From Shewanella gaetbuli (GTDB lineage: Bacteria > Pseudomonadota > Gammaproteobacteria > Enterobacterales > Shewanellaceae): a stretch of 64,000 nt of DNA. The number at the start of each line of letters is the position of its first letter. The stretch's first letter is position 1. The DNA is taken from the NCBI RefSeq assembly GCF_023284065.1, contig NZ_JAKIKP010000002.1, positions 1-64,000 of the forward strand, written 5' to 3'. Below, piece after piece: positions 8,757 through 17,716 of this stretch. The position numbers and the translations under genes were made by a program. The notes beneath the pieces were generated by a model that saw nothing but the letters and a program-made list of their open reading frames with translations, had not been told where the DNA came from and made no database searches.

Positions 8757-10907
8757 ATGCGGTGTTATGTGATTATCCTTTTATTAGCTGGACTGTTATT
8801 TTCCACAACAGCATTAGCCAACACAACTGCTGAACAAGAAATTACTTTCAGAGAGACTCCGCAAGCTTTATTGACTGAGTTATTAGAAAGTACTCAGCAC
8901 CCATTATCATTCTCAAGTAAGGATGAATTTCATGCCATCGCAACTCAGCAAAAAAAGCAATCTAATACACTAATTCAGCAATTAATTTTATTAGCTAGAC
9001 TCTATCTTCAATCAGGTGTTGTAGCGGAAAACAAATATCAACACGCTCAAACAGTGATTGACCAACTTGATATTGTTGCATCAACCCCAATAGATAAGGC
9101 TGCAGTGATCATGCTTAAAGGGCGACTTAAGGGACGTCAATCACAAGACTATGAATTTGCAATAAGCCAATACAATGATGCGCTGAACTTAATTAGTTCA
9201 GATTTATCCACTGAGGCAAACTACTTTAAACTTAACTTACACCAAAGTTTAAGCACCTTAAATTTATTAGTTTTACAAAGAGGCCCAGCACTCACACATT
9301 TAAATAAATATCGAGAAATAGCTTACCAAGTTAGAAACGACTACTTCATCGCTAGCGCTGAAATGGCTCTAGGCAAGTACCATAACCGCAATAATGATCA
9401 TACAAAGTCACTACAGTATTACACCGAAGCATTTAGAGTAGGTAATCGAATTAAATATCCAGGTATTAAGGCACATGCTCAGCTAAATTTAGCTCGAACT
9501 TATCGCGATCTTGAACAATGGGACGATGCTCTAAGGTACGCTCATGATGCGGTTACAAGTTTTCAAGGTATTGGTCAAGACGCCTATATTGCTGAATCTC
9601 TGACAGTCATAGCCATGATTTATGGACAGCAAACGCTTTGGCATAAAGCCATCGACTATTACTTGAATGCATTGCAAATCAACGAAAAATTAGGCAGTGA
9701 AATAGCCCAAGCATTAAATAACCATAATATTGCCGAAGCCTATTTAAACTTAGGTAACCCTCAAGCAGCATTAACCTCTATCACAACCGCCAATAACATA
9801 TTTGTCGCCAAAAAGGTCAATCATTACTTGGTTTATAATGAAGCACTGTTTAGCCAAATATTGCTTGAACTAAGTGAGTGGCGACAAGCTGTTGTCCATG
9901 CAAACAATGCATTAAAAATAGCCAAGCAAAAAAACTTAATGAACTCAGAGCGAGAAGTATTAAGCTATTTATTAAAAGCTTACCGAGAGCTTGGAGAAAT
10001 GGACAAAGCATTAGAAGTTGCTGATCAACTTATTGCTCTTTCACCTCAAAACCTTGAAGGTAGCGAGGACAATAGCAGTGCATCTGGACTCACAGAGCAA
10101 AAGCTTAAATTTGATTTAAGTTTACTTCAAAATCAGTTGCAAGACTCAACTGAGCAAATACAGCAAAAACAATTAATCATTACATTAATACTCGGACTAT
10201 TTGTTCTGACTTTGATTGTATTTACCGTGACACTCAACCGCTCGAGCAAACTTATTGCTGCGCAGCGCCACTACAAAAAATTATGCTTACTTGAGCCTAT
10301 TACTCAAATGAATGGACTTCGAGCCTGCCTAAAGCAGCTACAACAATATCGACAAACGGAGTTGGCCGCTTTGGCATTGATAAAAATTGAAGCATTGACA
10401 AGATGCGACACCCAAATGGGCTTAACCCAATCAGCGATACAAATAAAAAAATTAATTACTGAATTAAGTCAACGACTATCTGCCGATATTTATATTGTTA
10501 AACCGGGGCAATATGCTTGCTGCTTCAAACATGACATTGATGCACAATCACTTCATCAACAGGTTTTGGAATTCACCAGCAACGCACTATGTAATAATCC
10601 GCTGATACCCAGTTTCACTCGAAATATGGCACTATCACGAGTTTATGTTGGCCACATAAAACTACCATTGCTATCCAATCCTGATATATCTGTCACACCT
10701 GAAATTCATTTTGAAACCGTACAATATGCTTTAGCTGCGGCGATGACACAGCCTGAAAGCACCTATGTTTCGTTAAAGTCCTTAAACTTTGCTCCAGCGA
10801 CAATTTTTAGGTCACCACTTTATTTGAATCTTACTCAAGCATTAAAACGCGGCATAATTAAAGCTGAAAGTAACCTAACCATTACAGAGGATTGGTGGCC
10901 TAACTAG
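8757..10907 (+). CDS. Membrane TPR protein with degenerate GGDEF-like domain
   Basis: A 716-residue envelope protein. A signal peptide (ending ...STTALA) is followed by a helical tetratricopeptide-repeat region over about residues 90-430; typical repeats include YALGKYHNRNNDHTKSLQYY-like and ALNNHNIAEAYLNLGNPQAA-like units. A single membrane helix (IITLILGLFVLTLIVFTVTL, about 470-492) leads to a ~220-residue cytoplasmic domain. That domain follows the pattern of a diguanylate cyclase, but the GGDEF signature is replaced by PGQYACCF, so catalysis is not expected. AAGGAAG precedes the ATG. An active cyclase gene lies downstream. A sensory or scaffold role is inference. Confidence 0.7.
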   Translation: MRCYVIILLLAGLLFSTTALANTTAEQEITFRETPQALLTELLESTQHPLSFSSKDEFHAIATQQKKQSNTLIQQLILLARLYLQSGVVAENKYQHAQTVIDQLDIVASTPIDKAAVIMLKGRLKGRQSQDYEFAISQYNDALNLISSDLSTEANYFKLNLHQSLSTLNLLVLQRGPALTHLNKYREIAYQVRNDYFIASAEMALGKYHNRNNDHTKSLQYYTEAFRVGNRIKYPGIKAHAQLNLARTYRDLEQWDDALRYAHDAVTSFQGIGQDAYIAESLTVIAMIYGQQTLWHKAIDYYLNALQINEKLGSEIAQALNNHNIAEAYLNLGNPQAALTSITTANNIFVAKKVNHYLVYNEALFSQILLELSEWRQAVVHANNALKIAKQKNLMNSEREVLSYLLKAYRELGEMDKALEVADQLIALSPQNLEGSEDNSSASGLTEQKLKFDLSLLQNQLQDSTEQIQQKQLIITLILGLFVLTLIVFTVTLNRSSKLIAAQRHYKKLCLLEPITQMNGLRACLKQLQQYRQTELAALALIKIEALTRCDTQMGLTQSAIQIKKLITELSQRLSADIYIVKPGQYACCFKHDIDAQSLHQQVLEFTSNALCNNPLIPSFTRNMALSRVYVGHIKLPLLSNPDISVTPEIHFETVQYALAAAMTQPESTYVSLKSLNFAPATIFRSPLYLNLTQALKRGIIKAESNLTITEDWWPN

Positions 10908-11144
10908 TTGTCGGTGAAATTTGCAGCAAACACATAGTAACTGCACAAATTACAGTGTTTTTTCATACCCCTATGAGCCACTATGTTATAGTATTGCTAC
11001 ATAAGTTTTAATGACTCTTATGTATTTTATAGATATGTTTACTATAGTAATAGTATTAGACTTTTTGCTGTTCAGCTTTATACACAGCTAGTCGATAAAA
11101 ATATTCTTCTTAACAATCAGCTCCAGCAAGCAACAAGGCATTTT
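10908..11144 (+). promoter_or_regulatory. Leader/promoter region of the diguanylate cyclase gene
   Basis: The 237-bp gap contains an ACATAAG...CTTATGT inverted repeat (10999-11023) and a TACTATAGTA palindrome (11040-11049). Either could be an operator, but no regulator can be named. No terminator for the upstream gene is obvious. Confidence 0.3.
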
Positions 11145-12701
11145 ATGAAAGACTCTGAATTAGCGATATCTCAGATAACGCTCATGAAACAAAAACTACA
11201 TGCTGCTCGCGTTTCTTTAGAAGAAATCAATAAAGATAGAAATGAAAAGCTTAAAACATTAATTCAGTTTATTGGAAATTTAAGCTTAGCCTGTAAAGGA
11301 CAAAATTTAGAACTCGACAATAAACTCGCAAAGCTACGCCATCATTTACATGATTACGACCAAATTGACGAAGCACTTCCCGATCTAGTTGATATCGAAC
11401 GCATTTTAAAAAGCCAATACAACCAAACTATGAGCCAACTTGAAGAAAGCCGCATGGGTTTATCGAGAGTAATAAGGCAAATTCAGCGAGTCAACTCAGC
11501 TCCTGAAAAAGTTAAAAAAGAAATCAAATATTTTAAGCAGGACTTAGGTAAACCTTTTCATACCGTCTGGGAATACATTCCCAAAGTTGAAAAGCTAGTT
11601 GGTTTTTATGAATCAATTTTACAACAAGAATTCTCTCAAGCCGATAACTATGAAATTTTACCGCAACACGTTCAGTTAGCCCGTGAATTAGCAGTCAAAA
11701 TATCAGAAATAGAATTTAGAAAAGATCAACGCGACCAGATTCTTGTGATGAAAGAAGTATTACAAGGAGACATCACCCTCAATACTTTACTTGAGTCGTA
11801 CCAAACTATTTTAAGCCTTTTACTCGATAATATCGCGCGAGAAAAGTCTGCTTCTCAAGATTTTCTATATGCGCTAAATGATGCCTTAACCGTCGTGCGA
11901 GATGTGGTAACAAGCTCGCATAATAGCAATGAAAGAAGTCATCAATTAAAACAACAGTTGAACAAAGAAATCAATTTAAGAGTGGATAATGCAGGTGGCA
12001 TTATTACTGATGTTGATGATGTTAGTGATCTAAAAACTCAGCTAACCATACAGCTTTCATCATTGCGTGATGCACTCTCTCGTAAAGAGGCTCTTGAACA
12101 ACGCGAACAAAGCATTTTACGTAAATCAATTGAAGCGATGCGTAAAGAGTTAAATAACATCACGCAAGAAGCCAACAGTTACAAAGAAAAGCTATTTGAA
12201 CATCAGAAGCTTAACCTACTAGACCCGTTGACCCAGCTTGCGAATAGAGCCGCGCTGGAAGATAGAATGGATGTTGAGTATCGCAATCATATTCGATTTA
12301 AAACACCTTTATGGATCGCGGTAACAGATATCGACCATTTTAAAAGTGTCAATGATAACTTTGGTCATAGTACCGGTGATAAAACGCTACAAGTTATTGC
12401 TATGGCATTAAAAAACTCTCTCCGTGACAGCGAATTTGTTGCCAGATACGGAGGAGAAGAGTTTGTGTTACTACTACCAGAAATTACCGAAGACCACATT
12501 TCAATTCTTTTAAACCGAGTAAGAGAAAAAGTAAAAAATATACCCTTTAAGTTTAAAAATCAGAGAATTACCGTTACATTATCTATAGGTGCTGCGCAAG
12601 TGATGGACAATGAAACCATGCAAGACGCTTTTGAGCGAGCAGATGCGGCCCTATACCGCGCCAAAAACAATGGCCGTGACAGAGTGGTGATAGACATATA
12701 A
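11145..12701 (+). CDS. Diguanylate cyclase with long N-terminal coiled region
   Basis: Cytoplasmic enzyme that makes cyclic di-GMP from two GTP. The 518 residues comprise a ~340-residue helical, coiled-coil-rich N-terminus with no recognised sensor fold and no membrane segment, and a C-terminal GGDEF domain with an intact GGEEF at 436-440, preceded by DPLTQLANR and DIDHFKSVND. The product-inhibition site that usually reads RxxD is RDSE (427-430), so feedback inhibition may be reduced. ppnN begins 48 bp downstream and may be cotranscribed. Which signal the N-terminus senses is unknown. Confidence 0.88.
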   Translation: MKDSELAISQITLMKQKLHAARVSLEEINKDRNEKLKTLIQFIGNLSLACKGQNLELDNKLAKLRHHLHDYDQIDEALPDLVDIERILKSQYNQTMSQLEESRMGLSRVIRQIQRVNSAPEKVKKEIKYFKQDLGKPFHTVWEYIPKVEKLVGFYESILQQEFSQADNYEILPQHVQLARELAVKISEIEFRKDQRDQILVMKEVLQGDITLNTLLESYQTILSLLLDNIAREKSASQDFLYALNDALTVVRDVVTSSHNSNERSHQLKQQLNKEINLRVDNAGGIITDVDDVSDLKTQLTIQLSSLRDALSRKEALEQREQSILRKSIEAMRKELNNITQEANSYKEKLFEHQKLNLLDPLTQLANRAALEDRMDVEYRNHIRFKTPLWIAVTDIDHFKSVNDNFGHSTGDKTLQVIAMALKNSLRDSEFVARYGGEEFVLLLPEITEDHISILLNRVREKVKNIPFKFKNQRITVTLSIGAAQVMDNETMQDAFERADAALYRAKNNGRDRVVIDI

Positions 12702-12708
12702 GCCATTG

Positions 12709-12740
12709 CTTAAGGCTATCCCCCCCCTCAAAGCCTTAAG
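12709..12740 (+). promoter_or_regulatory. C8-loop hairpin overlapping the ppnN ribosome-binding site
   Basis: CTTAAGGCT (12709-12717) and AGCCTTAAG (12732-12740) form a perfect 9-bp stem around a 14-nt loop containing eight consecutive C. The 3' arm contains the AAG of the AAGGA Shine-Dalgarno (12738-12742), so folding should hide the ribosome-binding site. The C-run could pair with a G-rich RNA. Regulation is inference. Confidence 0.5.
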
Positions 12741-12749
12741 GAATTGCTT

Positions 12750-14105
12750 ATGATTATACAAATCAGCCCACGCGGCAGCTTAGATCAGCTTTCCCAACTA
12801 GAAGTCGACCGCCTTAAACAAGGGGCTAAAAGTGAGCTTTATCAACTCTATCGAAATTGCTCCTTAGCAGTACTCTCTTCAGGATTAGTCAGTGATAACG
12901 CTCAAGCATTATTTGATAAATACGATACATTCAATATTAATGTGCTACAGCGAGAGCGTGGCATCAAATTAGAACTACTCAATCCCCCAGAAGGTGCATT
13001 TGTTGATGGCGTCATTATTGCCGGTATTCAAGAGCACTTATTTGCGGTGTTGCGGGATATTATTTATATCACCAATAAATACGATAACTTAAAGCACATC
13101 AATTTAACTAACGCTAGTCATATCACTAACGTCGTATTTGATATTCTTCGTAATGCCAGAGCGATTTCACCAATGAAAGACCCTAATGTAGTTGTGTGTT
13201 GGGGTGGGCATAGCATTAATTCAATTGAATACCAATATACCCGCGAAGTGGGCTATCAATTAGGGCTTAGAGGCCTAGATATCTGTACAGGATGTGGCCC
13301 AGGTGCCATGGAAGGCCCCATGAAAGGTGCTACCATTGGACATGCAAAGCAAAGAGTTAAAAATGCCCGTTATATAGGCCTGACAGAACCGAGTATTATA
13401 GCTGCTGAGCCTCCTAATCAAATCGTCAATGAACTGGTTATTCTTCCAGATATCGAAAAACGCTTAGAAGCCTTTGTTCGATTAGGACACGGTATTATTA
13501 TATTTCCTGGCGGAGCTGGTACTGCTGAAGAGTTACTCTATTTATTAGGTATTTTACTTAATAAACAAAATGCCGACATCCCCTTCCCACTAGTATTAAC
13601 TGGCCCTAAAGAAAGTGCCGCATATTTTGAAGAGATAGACGCTTTTATTGCGGTAACCTTGGGTGAAGAAGCTCAAAACAAATATCAAATTATTATTGAT
13701 GATCCCGTAAAAGTCGGCCAGATAATGAAGCAAGGCATGAAAAATGTAAAAGACTATAGAAAGCTGAAAGGTGATGCATACCAATATCAATGGTCATTAA
13801 AAATTGAACCTGAATTTCAATTACCTTTTGAGCCAACTCATGAAGTCATGGAAAATTTAAATCTTTATTTCCAAGCGAATAAAGCAGAATTAGCCGCTAA
13901 TTTACGCAAAGCATTTTCAGGTATTGTTGCCGGCAACGTAAAAGGCGATACTATAAAGCTGATTGAGGACCACGGAAAGTTTTTAATTAAAGGTGATCCT
14001 AAATTAATGGAAATGATGGATAAGTTACTCAATGCCTTTGTAGAGCAACAACGAATGAAGCTGCCAGGCAGCGCCTATGAGCCATGCTATAAAGTATTAA
14101 AATAA
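12750..14105 (+). CDS. ppnN: Nucleotide 5'-monophosphate nucleosidase PpnN
   Basis: Cleaves purine and pyrimidine nucleoside monophosphates to the base and ribose 5-phosphate; in E. coli it is activated by (p)ppGpp. The protein (451 residues; E. coli 454) matches YgdH along its length. The LOG-family nucleotide-binding motifs are [14 protein letters not shown] and PGGAGTAEE. The start is the ATG giving [20 protein letters not shown], 7 nt after AAGGA; an upstream in-frame TTG has poor spacing. xni follows after 4 bp, as in E. coli relatives. Confidence 0.93.
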   Translation: MIIQISPRGSLDQLSQLEVDRLKQGAKSELYQLYRNCSLAVLSSGLVSDNAQALFDKYDTFNINVLQRERGIKLELLNPPEGAFVDGVIIAGIQEHLFAVLRDIIYITNKYDNLKHINLTNASHITNVVFDILRNARAISPMKDPNVVVCWGGHSINSIEYQYTREVGYQLGLRGLDICTGCGPGAMEGPMKGATIGHAKQRVKNARYIGLTEPSIIAAEPPNQIVNELVILPDIEKRLEAFVRLGHGIIIFPGGAGTAEELLYLLGILLNKQNADIPFPLVLTGPKESAAYFEEIDAFIAVTLGEEAQNKYQIIIDDPVKVGQIMKQGMKNVKDYRKLKGDAYQYQWSLKIEPEFQLPFEPTHEVMENLNLYFQANKAELAANLRKAFSGIVAGNVKGDTIKLIEDHGKFLIKGDPKLMEMMDKLLNAFVEQQRMKLPGSAYEPCYKVLK

Positions 14106-14109
14106 CCCA

Positions 14110-14880
14110 ATGAACAAATTACTTATTATTGATGGATTAAACCTAGTACGTAGAATTCATGCGGTATTACCGGATGAAAACGACATAGCAAGCGTTAACG
14201 TTCGCACCTTAGCCGCTTGTCATAAAATGCTTAAACTTCATCAACCCACCCATGTTGTCGTGGTATGGGATGGTGACAAAGAATCTTGGCGAAAAAAACT
14301 CTACCCTGATTATAAAAAAGGTAGAAAACCCATGCCTGAGCCATTACAGAAAGGCTTACGTGAAATTAAACAAAATCTTGAACAAGCACACATCACTTCA
14401 TATGATGCAGAATCTGAAGCCGATGACGTTATTGCCACCCTAGCCTTAAAAATCACTCAAAATAATGGTCATGTTGTAATTGCATCAACAGATAAAGGGT
14501 TTAGCCAACTCCCTCAACATAACCTTGTGCTATGGGATCACTTTAATCAAAGTGCATTCAACATCACAGATTACGAACGCAAACTCGGTGTCATCCATAG
14601 CCAATTTATTGATTACATTGCCCTAGCAGGTGATTCAGGTAATAAAATTCCTGGGATTGCAGGCATAGGGCCTAAATCTGCAGCAGATTTATTAAATAAA
14701 TTCAGGACATTAGCAAACCTCTATCGGCTATTGAATAATTTAGGCCCGAAACAAGCCAAAAAGCTAGAAGAAGGTAAAGAGATTGCCCGTATCAGTTACA
14801 AACTAGCCCAGTTACAATGCGATTTACCACTGAATATTAATTTGAAACAATTGCGCTACCAGGCCAGTGTTGATAAATAA
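14110..14880 (+). CDS. xni: Flap endonuclease Xni (exonuclease IX homologue)
   Basis: A 256-residue 5'-nuclease-family protein that acts on flapped DNA. It starts MNKLLIIDGLNLVRR, has the PIN-like acidic residues in SEADDVIATLA, and the helix-hairpin-helix region GIPG-IGPKSAADLL type (IPGIAGIGPKSA). It lacks the polymerase domains of PolI. It begins 4 bp after ppnN, so the two are likely cotranscribed. Confidence 0.92.
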   Translation: MNKLLIIDGLNLVRRIHAVLPDENDIASVNVRTLAACHKMLKLHQPTHVVVVWDGDKESWRKKLYPDYKKGRKPMPEPLQKGLREIKQNLEQAHITSYDAESEADDVIATLALKITQNNGHVVIASTDKGFSQLPQHNLVLWDHFNQSAFNITDYERKLGVIHSQFIDYIALAGDSGNKIPGIAGIGPKSAADLLNKFRTLANLYRLLNNLGPKQAKKLEEGKEIARISYKLAQLQCDLPLNINLKQLRYQASVDK

Positions 14881-14941
14881 ACTATTGATTATGCCAACAA
14901 GGACAAACTGTTAATTCAACAGCTTAATGATGGAAAATAAA

Positions 14942-15355
14942 ATGCAAAGTAAAGCGACTTATATAATAGGAGCAGTATTTATCAGCTACCTATGTTTTGT
15001 GATAGTGGTAATGTTTACCTATGAACCCTCACCAGAGGAAAGAGCCTGGGAAGATAGACAAGCCTATAATCAACAAAAAATATCTGAGATTGCTTTTGGG
15101 CAAACAATTGAAGATATACAAAAAATATTTGGCCGTGCTGATTTTGTTGAGGCTAAAACGGCTGAAGATGGTCAGTATCAATTGTTATATTATCGCACCC
15201 ATCACATAAAATCTGACGGCATTACCACACGAGATGAATGCACTCCACTACTGTTTAAAAACAACAAGCTTATTGCATGGGGAACTGAAACTTATCAGCA
15301 ATATGTTGATGCAAAAATTCTAACAACATCAGATATAACCGCAGAAAGTATATAA
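14942..15355 (+). CDS. DUF3192 family membrane-anchored protein
   Basis: A small protein of ~137 residues with one N-terminal membrane helix (IIGAVFISYLCFVIVVMF), followed by a BamE/SmpA-like short domain (SEIAFGQTIEDIQKIFGRADF). It resembles the DUF3192 family of marine gammaproteobacteria; function is unknown. The start at 14942 has a GGA 7 nt upstream; an earlier ATG at 14927 has no Shine-Dalgarno. It follows xni by ~60 bp and may be the last gene of that unit. Confidence 0.7.
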   Translation: MQSKATYIIGAVFISYLCFVIVVMFTYEPSPEERAWEDRQAYNQQKISEIAFGQTIEDIQKIFGRADFVEAKTAEDGQYQLLYYRTHHIKSDGITTRDECTPLLFKNNKLIAWGTETYQQYVDAKILTTSDITAESI

Positions 15356-15373
15356 TAAAGACCGATAATTAAT

Positions 15374-15415
15374 AAAAAACTCGCTTGATGCCTAAAGCAG
15401 CAAGAAGCGAGTCTG
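15374..15415 (-). terminator. Terminator of the fimbrial subunit gene
   Basis: On the minus strand ACTCGCTT and AAGCGAGT pair around an 18-nt loop, followed by T6. It faces the K88-like subunit gene. Confidence 0.7.
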
Positions 15416-15446
15416 TATAGCTAGGCCAAACTATTGAACAACTATA

Positions 15447-16280
15447 TTATTGAAGAACAATGTTCACTGGCAATGTTGCGTACCAAGTGTCTGGAACTGA
15501 ATTAACACTAGCATGCAATTGAATGTGCGAAACTGTAGTTGCAAAAGCACCAAAAACATTTCTATATTCTGTGCGTGTCAAACCGTAACCGACGTTACTT
15601 GGGTCATAAATTGTCCAAGTACCTTCATCAGCAGGGTTTAAAACTTTTGAAGCAGCTGCTGAATTTTGTTTTCCAGCGTATATAGCGGCAAAAGGTTCGC
15701 TACCGAGCACTAAATTAACTGCACGCGACATAGCAGATTGTGCAACACCATAGTTAACTGCTGATTCAGGCCAAAAATATTGACCATTGTATGTTGCTGC
15801 GCCACTTGTACCAGAAGACAACTTCATTTCTAGAGATGCATTAGGTACTCGGATACCATTTTCCTCAATATTTAGAGAAATATTATGAATCCCCTCTTTT
15901 GCCATATTTGGGCCCACTACTTCAATGTCGCCCGTTGATGTTAAAACAGTCACTACTGGAGATAAGCCTACACCACCTTGTACTGCAGCCCCCTTCATGT
16001 AACCTTCAACAAAAGGAACGGTACCTACTCTAGAAAAATCAAATACGATTGAACCGTCACTTTGTATTTGACCTTCATTCAGCTGGGCATTTAAATCTTT
16101 TACTCTTGCAGGAGAAGTTGGCTCAATTTGGTACGCCCAAATTGGATTAGTATTAGTAATAACACCATTAAAATCTAATGATCCTTGAAACGTACCATTT
16201 GGAGACTCAGTAAATGCATAAACTGATGCAGATGACACTACTAACGCAATGGCAGATAAAGCTAATTTACTTTTATTCAT
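15447..16280 (-). CDS. K88/FaeG-type fimbrial subunit
   Basis: A 277-residue exported subunit with signal peptide (MNKSKLALSAIALVVSSASV-YA). The mature start, GTFQGSLDFNGVIT followed by WAYQI, and the C-terminal donor-type strand (TLPVNIVLQ) resemble FaeG of the F4 (K88) fimbria and its relatives. This family combines major-subunit and adhesin roles. The start has AAGGA 7 nt upstream. It is separated from the usher operon by 244 bp and ends in its own terminator, so it may be transcribed separately and more strongly, as expected of a major subunit. Assignment to the K88 family is from recalled similarity. Confidence 0.7.
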   Translation of the reverse strand: MNKSKLALSAIALVVSSASVYAFTESPNGTFQGSLDFNGVITNTNPIWAYQIEPTSPARVKDLNAQLNEGQIQSDGSIVFDFSRVGTVPFVEGYMKGAAVQGGVGLSPVVTVLTSTGDIEVVGPNMAKEGIHNISLNIEENGIRVPNASLEMKLSSGTSGAATYNGQYFWPESAVNYGVAQSAMSRAVNLVLGSEPFAAIYAGKQNSAAASKVLNPADEGTWTIYDPSNVGYGLTRTEYRNVFGAFATTVSHIQLHASVNSVPDTWYATLPVNIVLQ

Positions 16281-16490
16281 AACTCATTCCTTAAACTTGT
16301 TTAATTTTTAATGATTAATAAGAAAACTTCAGAAATGCTAAAACTATCTATTAACTACTCATCCTTAGCGGTAAAATAAATCATTAAATTATGCGTCTCT
16401 GATAAAAATAATTTTTTAACACTTTAATGTAACTTGGTTTAAAGCATAAAAAATCGCTGCTACAATACCAGTTAAGTCGAGGAATAAAAC

Positions 16491-16507
16491 TTAATAAAAA
16501 TTATTAA
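16491..16507. promoter_or_regulatory. AT palindrome shared by two fimbrial promoters (copy 1)
   Basis: The 17-mer TTAATAAAAATTATTAA (TTAATAA, 3 nt, TTATTAA) occurs here, ~211 bp upstream of the K88-like subunit gene, and identically at 20984-21000 upstream of the fimbrial operon. It may be an operator for a common regulator. AT-richness raises the chance of coincidence. Confidence 0.35.
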
Positions 16508-16524
16508 AAAACATTAAAAAGCAA

Positions 16525-17037
16525 CTAAATTGAATAAACACTTCTTGCATTAATGACCAAGTCTAACTCAAATGATTTATTTAAATTATTGACAACATAG
16601 ATTTTAAAACTCCCAACTGCAACTAGCTCAATTGTTTTGTAATCGTCTGGCAACACCAATTGCACAAGACCTTCTGACTCATTAATATTTAAGTCAGATT
16701 GAACACCATCAATATTTAAAGCTATGTCAGCAATGATGTAAGAATCAGACTCTGGATCAGAGCCTTTAAACCGAATAGTCGCTTTACCGGGAAAAAGCTG
16801 CACTAGTTCACAGTCATTTAATTCAATTAATTTCGCTAATCTTTTGTTATAAGAATCTAATCTTAAAAGCTGAGGCTCTGGCAAAAATTGCTCAACAATT
16901 AAAAACTGACCTTCTACATGAGCTACATTTACTCCTCCTAAATCAAATACCTTATAGTCAACCTCTTCAGCGACAACATCTATAGGAAATAGCAAATAAA
17001 AAATGATGCTCAAATTACATATAATTTTATTGTTCAC
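16525..17037 (-). CDS. Unassigned exported protein of the fimbrial operon
   Basis: I do not recognise a family. The ~170-residue product has a signal peptide (MNNKIICNLSIIFYLLFPID, then VVAEE) and a predicted all-beta character with no cysteine pair beyond Cys in NDCELV. The chosen GTG start has GGAGG 6 nt upstream and overlaps the chaperone gene by 11 bp, which suggests translational coupling. Upstream ATGs at 17043 and 17052 lack proper spacing. Position between chaperone and subunit suggests a minor subunit, assembly factor or periplasmic accessory protein. Confidence 0.6.
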   Translation of the reverse strand: MNNKIICNLSIIFYLLFPIDVVAEEVDYKVFDLGGVNVAHVEGQFLIVEQFLPEPQLLRLDSYNKRLAKLIELNDCELVQLFPGKATIRFKGSDPESDSYIIADIALNIDGVQSDLNINESEGLVQLVLPDDYKTIELVAVGSFKIYVVNNLNKSFELDLVINARSVYSI

Positions 17038-17716
17038 TTTCATCCTCCACATTTAGAATATAGCGTTCCACATTACCATAATCATTAATAGCATCTAGGG
17101 CAGTAACCTCAACCTCTCCATCTATTTTTATATAGTCTCCAGGCTTAAAAATGGACAAACTAGCAATATTAGATTTACTTAATTCGACAATACCATTGAG
17201 GCTATACAGATTCCCGATAGCAAAAATATAAGGAGTTGTATTTCTGAGATAAGTTTTACCTGACTCATGGCTTACGGTTAACTTCTTCTCAGAAGCATAG
17301 CGATACTCTCTAATTAATTCTGGGCGATAAATAACTTTAACCTGAGTTCTAATCGCCATATTCAAACCGTTACCTGCCAATTTGGGTGGAATTTCTTGTA
17401 AGTTTAACCAAAATAATTTTTCATCATCTTGAGAAATATCCTTAACAGCTTTGATAATACGCACCACTTGAGTACTGCCAGCCTTTATTCTAAAAAAACT
17501 CGGTGTAACAATAAACTTTGGCTGTTTATCCGGACTAGAATTATCAATCCAAATTTGCGCCGCATACTCACTTTGAGAATCATTCTTAATCATTACAGAT
17601 ACTGAAGAACTATTTTCATTGAAAATATATCTAGTCGCATCTAATGATAGAGCAGAATGAGCATTGTAAGAAAAAAACAAACATACGATTAAAATCAATT
17701 TACTTATATTTTTCAC
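17027..17716 (-). CDS. Periplasmic fimbrial chaperone (PapD family)
   Basis: Folds and delivers subunits to the usher by donor-strand complementation. The ~229-residue protein starts MKNISKLILIVCLFFSYNAHS-A (signal peptide) and shows the PapD-family pattern: IKAGSTQVVRI, LFWLNLQEIPP and RTQVKVIYRP. The GTG start has AAGGGG 6 nt upstream and overlaps the end of the usher gene by 17 bp. A longer frame from TTG at 17746 is unlikely because it would put a charged, non-hydrophobic tail before the signal peptide. Confidence 0.85.
   Translation of the reverse strand: MKNISKLILIVCLFFSYNAHSALSLDATRYIFNENSSSVSVMIKNDSQSEYAAQIWIDNSSPDKQPKFIVTPSFFRIKAGSTQVVRIIKAVKDISQDDEKLFWLNLQEIPPKLAGNGLNMAIRTQVKVIYRPELIREYRYASEKKLTVSHESGKTYLRNTTPYIFAIGNLYSLNGIVELSKSNIASLSIFKPGDYIKIDGEVEVTALDAINDYGNVERYILNVEDESEQ

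Noticed and set aside
8757-10907. Calling the C-terminal domain an active diguanylate cyclase
   Set aside because: The GGDEF motif is absent (PGQYACCF in its place).
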